Origin: Daphnia carinata
Taxonomy: Eukaryota > Arthropoda > Branchiopoda > Diplostraca > Daphniidae
Length of the DNA stretch: 64,000 bases
Direction of reading: 5' to 3'
NCBI RefSeq assembly: GCF_022539665.2
Contig: NC_081331.1
Span: forward strand, 9,641,534-9,705,533
The position numbers were made by a program, and so were the translations under genes. Below the pieces are notes generated by a model, which ran no database searches, was not told the DNA's origin, and was given only the letters and a program-made list of their open reading frames with translations. Shown here piece after piece: positions 32,147 through 44,100 of this stretch. Every line of letters starts with the position of its first letter. Within the stretch, counting starts at the first letter, position 1.

Positions 32147-32316
32147 AATATGGTCCTTTAGGGCATGATTACTTGAATTGTAAGGTCTTATGCTCATTCT
32201 TATCTTTGCACGGTTTTCAACCTAAGCGTGAAAGTATATGTACTGTTACTAATTTAAAATTGTAGAAAGGCTGCATCGTATTTTGAAACAGTTCGATTAC
32301 TTAAGAATCAGAGCCA

Positions 32317-32700
32317 AAAGGCAACGGAGGGGCGCCTTCGCCCGGGAAAAACCATAGCTACTAATGGCGTTATGTTGACATCTAAACAAAATCGCTATCG
32401 GAAAATAACATAGACCTCCCGACGTAAAATTTCTCAAAAATAGTTATTAAACAAACTCGTGATTTATCTAACATTTTAAAATTGTTATTCAATTGCTGAA
32501 TGGGAGAAAGCTAATTATTTCATGTAAAAATTCTTTTAAAAAAGTATCCTAGCTTACGCTTGCATCTAACGAACGTAAACTTTGGCATGTCACTTGTAAT
32601 GGCGTGTTGTTCCGCCCAAGTTTTTTTCTTTATTTATCTTTCATTTTGATTAATATATGACATTTTCTGAGATAAAATTACATGCACTACATGCGATTAT
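32317..32700. repeat. Dispersed repeat Z, copy 2
   Basis: A continuous version of the repeat at 27687-28858. Its left end, a CGCCCGGG-containing GC-rich patch, corresponds to the palindrome there but is not palindromic here. Confidence 0.5.
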
Positions 32701-32859
32701 ACACGTGTAATCAACGTGCGAAAGTTTTGCGAAAATTTCACGAATTCTTATAAACTTAGCATTTTTTTCAGCCAATGGATTGCATCTCGAACAAATGTAG
32801 GAGACATTTGACTTCGTTGTCATCTGAAAATATACTTAATAAGTTTCAACGAGAATTGT

Positions 32860-35800
32860 TTCCGTAAATAAAAACCACCATTATTAAGTGCGTCGCAATG
32901 GCCGCTTCACTTCTAGCCATCGGATGTATAATGGGGGTAATCATAATGAGAATTTCCTAGAAAGGATATCCAATGAAGAAAGATCGTCAGAGTTCTACAA
33001 TGAACGGATATTCTAATACCGACCAGTCACTACCAGATGGTGTTACAGCTTACATTCCACCTCCTCCCAGCAGCGACCCAAAATTGGGGACTTGCGAGTG
33101 AAACGATTTCACTAACGAATTTCAATAACTATGATTCATGTGCTAAAAAACCAGAAATCAACGCTCAGAAAAAAGAAAGAAAAATTTTTCCTCTTAATTA
33201 TTTCTTAAGAAATGACAGTGATGGCAATTTTGAGCCCATCATTTATTCTGATGTGGCGTTACCCAGCTTAGATAAAGAAATGGTCATTCTGCTATCATTA
33301 ATCGTTTCTCGCGTTATTATATCTCCACAGCAGCGACTGGATACTTAATAAGGGTCGTTTAGTAGGGAAAAGCTACTAAAAAAATTAAGTATCTTAAAAT
33401 GACACTTAATTAAAAAAAATACTTTCAATTTGCCTCCCCTACTGAAGCAAAATTTATAACCTTTTCCTTCATATTTAAGTATGGAATTTTTTTTTAAGTA
33501 CTACGTACAGATTTTTAAAGTTACAAAAATTGGTTTAAGTGCTTAAAATATTTACGTATCCTGCGAAGAAGACGAGAATATGGACTTTGACAAAGGAAAG
33601 TGAAAGTTACCTAAAATTCCTCGGTGGTCTAGCTATCATACAAAAGTGCAGGACGTAAAAATACTTATTTTTAATGAGGACTTCCAGTTAGATTTTGAAG
33701 TAGGAAACTGCGAAATCATACAACACCTGGAGAAAAATTTCATAGCCAGGTTGAACAATCCTGCCTCAGTAACACCGGGTAAGATTAACAAAGTTTTCTC
33801 CGTTATTTTATTTTAAACCAAATAACCTATTATTTATCTTTTCTAGGGAACTCAAATGATTGCCGGGACTATGCTTCCAATAACTCTAATGTTACTAACC
33901 TCTCCTATATACACTAGCAGACGTAATAATTTTTTTTCCTAAATTGCCTAATATAGATTCGAGCAGGTGTACTAGCAACAATGACATTCGTTTCCTAGAG
34001 GAAAACGATGATCATGTAGTGAAAAATATAGATCAAGGTAAGTTCAATTAATAACATTGTTACGAATACAAGGTAATATAATATTAATGTCATCTAGTAG
34101 GAGTCCCTGGCGTCACAGAGGACAACCATAACATAGTTTTTGTTGTTGCGGAGCATCAGGAAGGTGATATGGGTAAGTTTGGTCAAATTAGTGGTTTTCC
34201 CGTGAATGGCTAAGTTTTCAACCAAAATTTACCCAGGAATTGTTTTAAGTTTTGAATTCGCTACATCACGTTTTGGCGTTTGTTTTATTAACCACGATTG
34301 TTTTGTTTTTGTTACCCAAGTGATTGTATACACATTTGTGATTAGTGGAACAATAAAAATTTGAAAATAGTAGAACACATGGTTATTTTACCTATAAATA
34401 ATTTCAATAGTGGGCTAGAATTTTAAGTATCCACCCGAAAATTAAGTAGCCTAGGGGCCTACAGAATTATTCAGTAGGCGGGGAGGTATACTTAGAAATT
34501 AAGTGTGCTATTTAAATTAAGTACGGAAAAAAAATCTAGTACGCTGGCCTTTTTTAAGTATTAAAAATTAAGTATTCAGTCGCCGCTGTGTGGAAGTAAA
34601 GTCAACGACAAGACCAAAAAAAGTTTCGGATAGAAGAAAAAACGATGAAGTTCATGAAATCTATTTATTTCTAGGAAGGCTAATCCAATGGATAGATGAA
34701 GAATAGTAGAAACATTGTGTAGAGCATCTTCCCCGTGGGGAAGTGACTTAACGAATTAAGACAATTGAATAAACGCGAGTCCGGAGGCGTATTTCATACA
34801 ATGATGAATGTACTTTTCTAGATTGAGCATAACTACAAGAATCAAGAGAGCATATAAAGAATAAAGACACAGTAGGGAATCTCAAATAAGCTAGACAATC
34901 GTATTATTTCCAGGGAGATTAAATCCAACGGATAGATGGAGAATGGTAGAAATATTGCCATCAGTCATTTCGGAGCACGGAATAGACCCCGATATTATGG
35001 AGAAAATAACTGGCACCCTATTCCAAATAGTGAAAAGACACGAAACAAACCCCGACGTTAAACTGGAAATGGCCAAATTAATGTTAGAAATCATTTCTCA
35101 AGATGCTGACGAGGTATTGAAATGGAATATATTAAACACTGTGTTGGCAATCGCTTCTCAAGAAACCAAGTCACGATTGGTAACCATCCTTTCAGCAATT
35201 GCAAGCGAGGAGAAAAGCCTAGAAGCAAAGTTAAGAACAGCTACATCACTTGTCTAACATTTTTTATCAAAATGGAAGAGATGAAACCAGAGCCAAAGTA
35301 GAGCGAATAATCTCACTAATAGTTCTTTCAATAGAAAACCTTGATTCTACTATAGAGTATACCGAAATCGTAGACGCATTCTCGAATGTAATCCAGGATG
35401 AAGAAAGAACAGAGATTGACTTTCACAAAAGAGCTGGAATTATAAACGTATCAATGCACTTGACTCAAAAAGAAAAAGCTGACGGGGTGGCATGAGAGCT
35501 CATCAAATTAAATTCGTCGGTAACACCATCACAGTACTCACTCATGTGGGCGTCGATAAAAAAAAATCTTATTACATTGACTGGAGGAATCGTAGTGGAA
35601 ACACAGACCAAAGTGCATCAAACGCCAAGGTTGAAGAAAAATCGAAAACAGACAACGTACTTTCGAATATAGTCCAGGAAAATAATGCATGAGCAAAGGA
35701 CTTCGTTCGCAAACTCTCGAATATAACTTAACAAAGAAAAGTCGTCGGAAGAAGACATTGACCAGAAGTCACAATGACACATGTGTCTCAGCACATTAAG

Positions 35801-35959
35801 AAACTTTACGTGGACTTTGATGAGAAATCAGAGATTGTTAAAGTCATTCAGGAATTTACCGGGGACAAAGAAACAGCGGAAAAGATTGCAACTCAAACGA
35901 AAGAAATAATGACACCAATGCTTTTACCAAAGCATTCCAGAGCAAACGTGCCGGCGTAA
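32860..35959 (+). pseudogene. Family F, divergent plus-strand copy (decayed)
   Basis: Pieces of an F-like protein occur in order. A membrane segment at about 32880-32960 reads VAMAASLLAIGCIMGVIIMR, against VAMVASLIAIGCIVSMIVIG in copy 3. Next come a KIFPLN-type block with LDKEMVILLSLIVSR (about 33180-33315), then helical repeats at 34913-35257 (LPSVISEHGIDPDIMEKITG, VKLEMAKLMLEIISQDADE). Frames at 35250-35495 and 35774-35959 follow. In-frame stops and frame changes occur after the membrane segment, at about 35257 and after 35495. The 119-codon C-terminal repeat is absent; the end reads ...KIATQTKEIMTP. A 1.27-kb transposon interrupts it at 33326-34590. About 34675-34715 repeats 34913-34955. 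Confidence 0.65.
33326..34590. mobile_element. TIR DNA transposon inside the divergent F copy
   Basis: The inverted ends CACAGCAGCGACTGGATACTTAA and its imperfect complement (right end ...TTAAGTATTCAGTCGCCGCTGTG) match at about 21 of 23 positions. Many TTAAGTA-type motifs crowd both subterminal 250-bp regions, as expected for transposase-binding repeats. Internally a spliced-looking frame (about 33590-33780, VGNCEIIQHLEKNFIARLNNP, followed by GTAAGA) may be a captured or decayed gene piece. No clear target duplication was found. The F reading frame flanks it on both sides. Confidence 0.7.
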
Positions 35960-36085
35960 ACCATTGTGCCTGAAGAGATTTCTGCACGAAAAAGACGTTT
36001 CGGAAAGAGGATAACAGTATATATATATCATTCATGTATGAAATAACAAAGAATACATAAAATAATTAAGTTTTTAAAGTTACTA

Positions 36086-36411
36086 TAAGTTTTTCGTGCC
36101 ATTATTATCACCCGCACCTTCCAAGCCAGCAACTTAACTTCACAGGTTATCTAGCACCTACACCTCAATCTTGGATGTTATGCTTCATCCGCACCTCAAT
36201 CTGAAAAGCTATTTCGTTTGGCTATTGCAAAGCTATCTGTCAAGCTATGCTGCCGTCTGACGGGGAATGGAAGAAGCGACGTAATGGAGCTGATCGTATG
36301 GCAATTTTTTATTGCCATTTTTATCACCCGCACCTCATAGCCCAGCACCTCAACCTCGTATGTTATCCAGCACCCGCCCCTCAATCTGGTATGCTATTCC
36401 TAGTGTTGGCG
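36086..36411 (+). repeat. Partial copies of the foldback-element arm
   Basis: Matches the left arm at 37669-38036 (AGTGCCATTATTATCACCCGCACC, CTATGCTGCCG, TCAACCTnGTATGTTATCCAGCACCCGC as scattered blocks). Its start is repeated once more at about 36300-36400. Confidence 0.6.
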
Positions 36412-36430
36412 ACTATCTAAGCCTCAAAAC

Positions 36431-36824
36431 CAGACTTGCCGCGATCTTCGATCAAAAAATGATCGCCGATCCGATCTTTTGAGAAAGATCGGAGATCGGA
36501 TCGGCGATCCAAAAAAAATGATCGCGATCCGATCTTTTTGAGCGATCAAACTTTTCGCCATCTAGCTGTCGATTTTGCAGCCACATGGTACTCTTTCACT
36601 ACTATTTTTGCGAATGCCAATTGAGGGAAGCTGTTTAGTGTTCACCCTCAATGGCCGTCAGTGACTGTCGCTATGACAGCCAATGCTAAATTCGTTAAAT
36701 AGTGTAAACTTTGAGCGCTAGATGTCGTACAAAAAGATCGGTAAAAATGATCGCCCGATCCGATCAAACTCAAAAGATCGGATCGGAGATCGAGATCGGA
36801 AAATCGATCGGCGCGGCAAGTCTG
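36431..36824. mobile_element. hAT-type MITE, 394 bp, with perfect 8-bp target duplication
   Basis: Inverted termini CAGACTTGCCGCG/CGCGGCAAGTCTG are flanked by identical 8-bp direct repeats CTCAAAAC at 36423-36430 and 36825-36832. An 8-bp duplication with CA...TG ends fits the hAT superfamily. Both subterminal regions are saturated with GATC-based motifs (GATCGGATCGG, CGATCCGATC) in both orientations. It is too short to encode a transposase. Confidence 0.9.
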
Positions 36825-36949
36825 CTCAAAACGATATATCGCTATTTTTAGATAGTTTTTACATAATCGCCGTATAGATACATTCCAAATAGATTTCCCA
36901 TTTAATAAGAGATGGCGTCTGGTGCAAATCAGAGAAAAAAAATAATATA

Positions 36950-37642
36950 CTACTTTTCACCTCTGCCTAGATTTGAACTCCGACGCTTCGTGTTACGAAC
37001 GCCATTTTTATCCACACCGCTAAATCAGTAATGAAATATGGACACGGCACAAGTATGGTTTTCATTGGCGAGTATCGATACAAATATCATAATGGAATAC
37101 AATATTTTTATCGTCTGCTTTAAGTTACAAGTGTTAACAGATGATTTCTAGTTATAGATATCAGTGTTGCCTTACGTAATAGAATGGATTTTTTTTTAAT
37201 TTTTATTACATGTATATAAAATGTAGAAGAAAATAATCTTTTATTTTTTACTTACCATTGCGCAAAATATATTTATCGTAAGCATCTAAAAATATGTATT
37301 TAAAATAAAACCAAAAAAAAATCCCGAATGTGGATTCGAACTACTGTACTTCTTATCATGAACGCTGAATTGATCCACAACGCTAACTCGGGAACATTTG
37401 TACTTTTCATGCAATGAATCCAATGTTTGCTGCCGAGTATCGATACAAATTTTGGACGAAACTGTTATTTACCGTCATCTGCTTCTTATTATGCTAAACA
37501 GAATACTATTTAGCTATAAAAATCAGTTTTATTTATAATTTAAAACTCTTCTTTTATTAGTACCGTACACGCCTCAGTTAACAGTTTGTAAGCATTCCTA
37601 AATTATTGTTACTCAGATACATTTAAAATAAAATTTTTAGCA
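36950..37642 (-). repeat. Tandem pair of about 365-bp tRNA-related repeats
   Basis: Two copies with period 365 share CGAGTATCGATACAAAT (37069 and 37434), GTCTGCTT and TTTAAAATAAAA. Each has a minus-strand tRNA-like block, at about 36960-37035 and 37328-37402, with A-box-like TTAGCG(G/T)TGTGGAT and B-box-like GAGTTCAAATC or TAGTTCGAATCC. The second can pair TCCCGA with TCGGGA as an acceptor-like stem. The D arms do not fold, so these look like tRNA-derived repeat units and not tRNA genes. Confidence 0.5.
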
Positions 37643-37668
37643 GATGGTTGAAAAAATGGCCTCAAAAC

Positions 37669-38618
37669 TATGGCAAGTTTTTAGTGGCATTATTATCCCC
37701 CGCAACCTATTATGGCAAGTTTTTAGTGCCATTAATGTCACCCGCACCTGATAAGCCATCACCCCAACCTAGGATGCTATACAGCACCCGCACCTCAACC
37801 CCGGATGTTATCCAGCACCCGCTTCTCAACCTGGCATGCTATTCCTCACCCCGCTATACCAACGGGCTATTAGAAAACCTATCGCACAAGGCTATTTCAA
37901 AAGCTATCCATTACAGCTATGCTGCCACCCGGCGGCCAATGGGAAAAGCGACGTAATGGAGCTACCAGATTGGAATTTTGATAGCTCGCATAGGGTACTA
38001 GCGCCACCTGGCCTCTGGCTACCTAAATAATCGTCTCCGACGTATTACGCTTTGCAAGATACGAGCATATGTTTTAAAACGGTACGTTTCATTGCTCATT
38101 TTCACGTTTCATTTATTCTAGTGACATCCCGCCTATCTCACATTTATACCTAACCATTAAACGTAAAATATTTTAGGAGTTATATATCGTGAATTAAAAT
38201 TTTAAAAATTATTGAACCTAAAACATCATGTGAAATAAGCCCTACTGTGTCCATATGTCCTTTCCGCACATAGATGATAAGATATACAAAATTCCGCATA
38301 TCTTGCAACGCGTACTCCAATGGAGTCAATTCTTTTGGTAGTTTGATATCAGGTGGCGCTAAGGCCCTGTGCGAGCTATCAAATTTCCGATCTCATAGCT
38401 CCATTACACCGCTTCTCTCATTTGCCGACAGGCGACAGCATAGCCTTGACGGATAGCTTTTAAAATAGCCGAGCGAGATAGCTTTTCTAATAGCCCGTTG
38501 GTATAGCGGGGTGCTGGATAGCATCCGAGGTTGAGGTGCGGGTGCTAGATAATTTCTAAGGGTGAGGTGCTGGCTTATAAGGTGCGGGTGATAATAATGG
38601 CACTAAAAACTTGCCATA
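37669..38618. mobile_element. Foldback (long inverted repeat) element
   Basis: The left arm of about 340 bp starting TATGGCAAGTTTTTAGTG recurs inverted at 38341-38618, ending CACTAAAAACTTGCCATA. The centre is about 300 bp. Arms share CACCCGCACC, CCCGCTATACCAACGGGCTATTAGAAAA-type and GCGCCACCTGGCC blocks. The starting 45 bp of the left arm is duplicated. No coding capacity. A target duplication was not identified. Confidence 0.7.
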
Positions 38619-38653
38619 ATATTATATGTCGTTAGCATTCAGTAGCATTCAGA

Positions 38654-38987
38654 TATGGCAAGTTTTTATGGCAAGTTTTTAGTGCCATTATTGTCACCCG
38701 CACCTTATAAGCCATCACCTCAACCTTAGAGGTTATCTAGCACCCCCACCTCAACCTCGGATGCTATCGAGCACCCGCCCCTCAACCTGGAATGCTATGC
38801 CTCACCCCGCTATACCAACGGGCTATTAGAAAAGCTATCGCGCAAGGCTATTTCAAAAGCTATCCGCCAAAACTATGCTGCCGCCTGGCGGGGAATGGGA
38901 GAAGCGGTGCAATGGAGCTATGAGATCGGAAATTTGATAGTCCGCATAGGGCACTAGCGCCACCTGGCCTCTGGCTTTCTAAATAAT
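38654..38987 (+). repeat. Solo arm of the foldback element
   Basis: A direct copy of the left arm (ATGGCAAGTTTTTATGGCAAG, CACCCGCACCTTATAAGCC, CACCTGGCCTCTGGCT). With the neighbouring element it makes an inverted-plus-direct arrangement. Confidence 0.65.
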
Positions 38988-38997
38988 TGTCTCCTAT

Positions 38998-39230
38998 ATA
39001 TGTTTCTTAGTTTTGTTATTTTCCCTAATAACATAAAATGGATGTAAACACGTCATCCATTTCGAAAAATTACGTTTGATGCTACTGTGTTTATCATAAT
39101 TAAACGGCAAGGAAAAGTTAACAAATTGTTTTGTTTTATTTTTTGTATTTTTTTTTTCTTGTTTCGTACAAGGATCATTATTTTTAAACGAAAATCAAAC
39201 CGAAACATTTTTTTTTTGCTAATTCATCAT
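38998..39230. repeat. Third copy of the spacer segment next to F
   Basis: Closely matches 25290-25540 and 50998-51225 (TTTGTTATTTTCCCT, ATAAAATGGATGTAAA, ATTACGTTTGATGCTACT). It marks where the duplicated spacer joins F copy 2. Copy 2 lacks about 100 bp present at 51228-51335. Confidence 0.75.
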
Positions 39231-39240
39231 TTTGTTTCCG

Positions 39241-40540
39241 TTCCAAGTCCTTCTTCGATGTATTTGGTTTGTCCATCATATTCGAGGGTGTTTTAACCAT
39301 TGCTGGTTCGGCATCAAAATCCTCATCTGCTATGATTTTTGCACCAACTATATCCGACACCACAGGAGCCATTTCCAGTTTCTGATCTTTTTTGTCCCCC
39401 GATATCGTTTTTTCATCCAGCGTTTTCGGCACTGCAGACACCATTTCTGGTTTGTAATCAACATACCCTTCTGGTGTATCAGTTTCCTGGGTTACTTCCG
39501 AGATTCTTCTCATTTCAGCATTTTGGTCATGACCCGCTTCCCATACGTTGTTTTCTGGTGTCAAAGGAGAAAGAACATTGGTAACTTCATGTTTGCGTTC
39601 CAAGTCCTTCTTCAATGTATTTGGTTTGTCCATCATATTCGAGCATCTTTTAACCATTGCTGGTTCGGCATCAAAATCCTCATCTGCTATGATTTCTACA
39701 CCAACTACATCCGACACCACAGGATCCATTTCCAGGTTCTTATCTTGTTGGTCCCCTGATGTCTTTTTTTCATCCAGCGTTTTCGGCACTGCAGAAACCA
39801 TTTCTGGTTTGTAATCAACATACCCTTCTGGTGCATCAGTTTCCTGGATTACTTCCGAGAGTCTTGTCATTTCAGCATTTTGGTCATGACCCGCTTCCCA
39901 TAAATGGTTTTCTGGTGTCAAAGGAGAAAGAACGTTGGAAACTTCATGTTTGCGTTCCAAGTCCCTCTTCGATGTATTTGGTTTGTCCATCATATTCAAG
40001 GGTGTTTTAACCATTGCTGGTTCGGCATCAAAATCCTCATCTGCTATGATTTTTGCACCAACTACATCCGACACCACAGCAGCCATTTCCAGTTTCTGAT
40101 CTTATTTGTCCCCCGATGTCTTTTTTTTATCCAATGTTTTCGGCATTGTAGAAACCATGTCTGGTTTGTAATCAACATACCCTTCTGGTGCATCAGTTTC
40201 CTGGGTTACTTCCGAGATTCTTGTCGTTTCAGCATTTTGGTCATGACCCGCTTCCCATACGTTGTTTTCTGGTGTCAAATGAGAAAGAACATTGGTAACG
40301 TCATGTTTGCGTTCCAAGTCCTTCTTCGATGTGTTTCTTTTGTCCATAAATATTCGACATTGTAGAAACCATTTCTGATTTCAGTTTTAATTCTTCCTTC
40401 AATGTCTTTAACTGGTTCATTATGGCGATCAAATTTTGGAGCAATGCCTCTCCTGCCATGCGTTCCTGGTCAGGACCCGCTTTCCATAAGTTGTTTTCCG
40501 GTGTCAAGTGAGAAAGAACGTTGGTAACTTCATGTTTGCG
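39241..40540 (-). repeat. 357-bp (119-codon) coding tandem repeat in F copy 2
   Basis: Unit boundaries, taken at TTCCAAGTCC, fall at 39241, 39598, 39955 and 40312: three exact 357-bp steps, then a shorter step of 229 bp to 40541. The translated unit (minus strand) begins MDKPNTSKKDLERKHEVTNV, continues through LTPENNVWEAGHDQNAE, EGYVDYKPEMVSAVPKTLDE and VVSDVVG, and ends with ADEDFDAEPAMVK. It is acidic, polar and without cysteine. The exact multiple of three suggests expansion under a reading frame. Confidence 0.9.
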
Positions 40541-41119
40541 TTCCAAGTCCTTCTGCGATGTGTTTGGTTTGTCCATCATATTCGACATTGTAGAAACCAT
40601 TTCTGATTTCACTTTTAATTCTTGCTTCAATGTCTTTAACTTGTTTATTATGATGAGCAATTTTGGAAGCAATGCCTCTCTGCGTTTCTCACCAACGTTC
40701 GGGTTCATCGGCAATACGGTTCCTATTTTATACTCTATGTCAAGTTCTGACTCCGCAATATCCTTATTAAATAAGAATTCGGGTTTTTCAATTGAAGGAA
40801 CTATTATCGAAAGTAGCCGTTCCATTTCGGTCCTTGTCTCGTCTTTTCCATACCGATGAACAATGGAAGATAATGCAGTTGCAGTTCTGATCTGGGTCTC
40901 TTCGCTATTCTCCTCCCTTGCAATTGCTGAAAGGATGGCAACCATTCGGGCCTTAATATCTGTTTCCATCTCTGGGGTAGATATCTCCAACAGAGTGTTC
41001 AATATTTTCCATTTCAAAGCCTCGTCAGAATCTTGAGAAATTATGTCTGACATCAGTTTCGCCATTTCCAATTTAACTTTGAAATCCGTTACGTGTCGGT
41101 ATACAATGTTGAACAGCAC

Positions 41120-44100
41120 CCCTAGCAGAAACTTGGTGTCCAGATGGGGTCTGCGTCCGCGATACTCTAATTTTGACTCATTTTTTTGGTCAAGTTTGCG
41201 TACTGAATACGGAATCAACTTCCTTAAGTACTTTCGGTTCGTGGTCTGGTACTAGCTTAGTACAAATCCGGTATTATGGACGCAAAAAAGAAGCGAAGCG
41301 CTTAAGTCCCTGGTACCAATGTTGGGCTCATTTTTTACTGGTCTCTTGTACGCTAGCACGAAAGCCGAGCGCTACAGCCCGTGGTACGAGTATTATACTC
41401 GTCTAATACTGGCCTTTGTTATGTCTAATACGTGCCTAATATGTCCTCAGAATTTTCTGCAAAAATTGGGATTGATGTGGATACAAAAAACCAGTATTAG
41501 ACTCGTTTTTTCACTGGCCTATGTTCTTACAATTTTTTTGCTTCAATGTTTTTACACCGTTGAGGAGCTTTATTATCAGTTTTGGAGGCTTCAAATACAC
41601 TGACTTGTATCTTGACTAATCTTCTCTAGTTAATAAATAAATTATAAATGCGGAATAATATTGGTACAATTTTAATAACGTTTTCCGGTTTGCGCATTCA
41701 GGCATGATCCAATATTGTTTAGCATCAACCTGGCCTTTCAGACAACAGAATTGTTGTCGTCTGCTTTGGAGGAAATCGATTACGTCTAACAGGCATGCAA
41801 GGGAAAATCAATACCTAACTTTCATTCCTTTTTTTCTTTGTACGTGGACATGCAGAATTCTAGCTTAGCAATCAAATAACCTTACTAAAAGAATTGAAAA
41901 TAATTTAAAAGTAACTGTGAATACAACAGAAAATGGTTTCCCCATACATGGCACTTATATAAAAAACCCGAAATTGGAAAACTGGCAACGCCCATGCTGT
42001 TCGTATGAAATTTGTACGTATTTCACAGAAATGCTTGAAGTTCTTCGACAGAGACTCACGTTATTGTTACTGTTCTGAAACGCTAAATTACACTCAGGTT
42101 GGATTTCTTATTTAATATTCTACGTCTAGTGCAGTCTTTTGCATTCGTAGTGCAAATTTAACATTACTACTGCAAAGCTTTGAGCAAGTTCAAAAGATTA
42201 CTGCCACCATGGATCGTGTAGTTGACGATAACGTATTACATACTAACCACGACATAATTCAGCAGTCACACGTTGCAAGAAACATTCAGGTATACTTTTT
42301 CTTCAATGTTCTATATTATTATTAAACATTTTCTGTGGTTCTAAATGTTTATCCCTCAGGAAGGAAGACCATTTTGTGAATGGTGTGGAAGATATGTTAC
42401 GATACAGGAAAATACTGAAAAGACCAAGCCTTCCAAATACAAAGAGCCTTCATTCTTTATCGTACAAACCTTAGAAAGGGCTGTGACAACAATCCATTAT
42501 GTCTCTACAGCTTTGTGCCCTGTTACTGGTTATCAACGGACCACAAGTTTTTGCTATACCCACCATGTACTACATCAGAAGGCAATTTGAATCCTGCGTG
42601 TTGGGGGGGGGAACATTTAAAAGATTTCACCACCCATTCAATACTTGGCTGGAATACGATGTTCATAATATTATGAATCCAGAGAACAAGCCTGGTAAGT
42701 TTCACTTACTTTACGTGCAATTATATTGTAATCTCTAAAATTAATTTTCATGTTGTTATTGCAGTGAGTTTTACGACAGCAAAGCATGTTGTCAAAGAGG
42801 CAGCTGCTGGTCGTCCTTTAGCCGAGGCTTTCATTTCCGATTGTGAAAGAACTTGGGGGAAAGGAAAACGTGTCTCACAAAAAAGGAAGAGGTACGGTGA
42901 TGACAGTGAAGACACCAGTCCGCCTACAGTTGTTACGGCAACCAGAACAAGTTCCGTCATCAACATTATTCAAAGTAATTACATTAAGATATTTTCAAAC
43001 TTAAAAATTCTAAACTATTTTACAATTCAGGTAGCAAGAGTGGCGAACCAAAGGGCCACAGCAGCGCAAACAGTATAGAATTTCAATATTTGTCGGATGA
43101 TGACGTGCCTCCATCTTCACAAACAACGGTAAGAAACATATCTGCAAATCCACTTGTAGGCAAAGTCCTGAGAGATAGTTTTAATTTTCTCATTTCTTCT
43201 CAGCTGGCCGAAAAACTTCAGTGGAAGGCAGTTCCTCGCGGCGACGATAGACGGCCTGGTCTCTCAATATTTATGAACCTCATTTCAGTTCTAGGAGGTA
43301 TATGGAAATGCTACATTGTATTTCATTAATTAATTTTCCTTCTTTTTATTTTAGTCGTTGCGAACGCAAAGGCGCGACAAAAAAACGAAGAAAATATTGA
43401 GATTGAGGTTTATTGGAACAGATAAAGACGTGCAGAAAGAAAAGTGGAGAAAAATACCGCGAAGAAAGAAGCATAACACCCGTTGAAGCTCAGGCAGCTA
43501 GGTGTTCGCGCAACCAGCCAACTTTTGAAGCGCCAGTACCTAGTACTATTTACGAGGCCGAACTGCAGTCCAAAATTGCTGCCTGGAAAAGAACATAAGA
43601 GATTTCAAAAAACCCATCGAATAAGTTACAAATTTCTTGTCTAAATGTCTTAAATGATGTTTTTTTTTCTGTGTCCTCGCCATGCCGTGTTGGCCACATT
43701 GCGCCTTTCTAGTCTTTGTGCCGTGTTGGTATGTTGCCAGGACGAACTGGATTTATCAGTGACTTCATGTTAAATATAAAGAAATTTGTGTTATTCTGCA
43801 GTCATTTTTTTTTCTGAAACTGTAACAATTTTATGTAGGGAGTAAAATGCATTTAAAAAATCAAACAATAGTCCCATAACGGACATGAATACGAGTATTG
43901 GGACGAGTACAGAAGATGAGCCCCGGCTGAGTCTAACGGCCGGGTATGGGAACGGCTTTTGGCTCTAACTTAAGAGGCTCACCGTTTTTTTTTTTATTTT
44001 TTTTTTTACCGTCCTCGATACCAGTCTAGGAGGCTGTTATGGCTGCAAACAAGGGGTCCAAATACCCGCCCGCTGGACCGGTCTAGGACTCTAGACGAGT

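Noticed and set aside
39232-40365. Plus-strand ORFs across the F repeats (such as 175 aa at 39232)
   Set aside because: Antisense shadows. The minus-strand frame is the one conserved with the membrane-anchored N-terminus and the exact 119-codon period.
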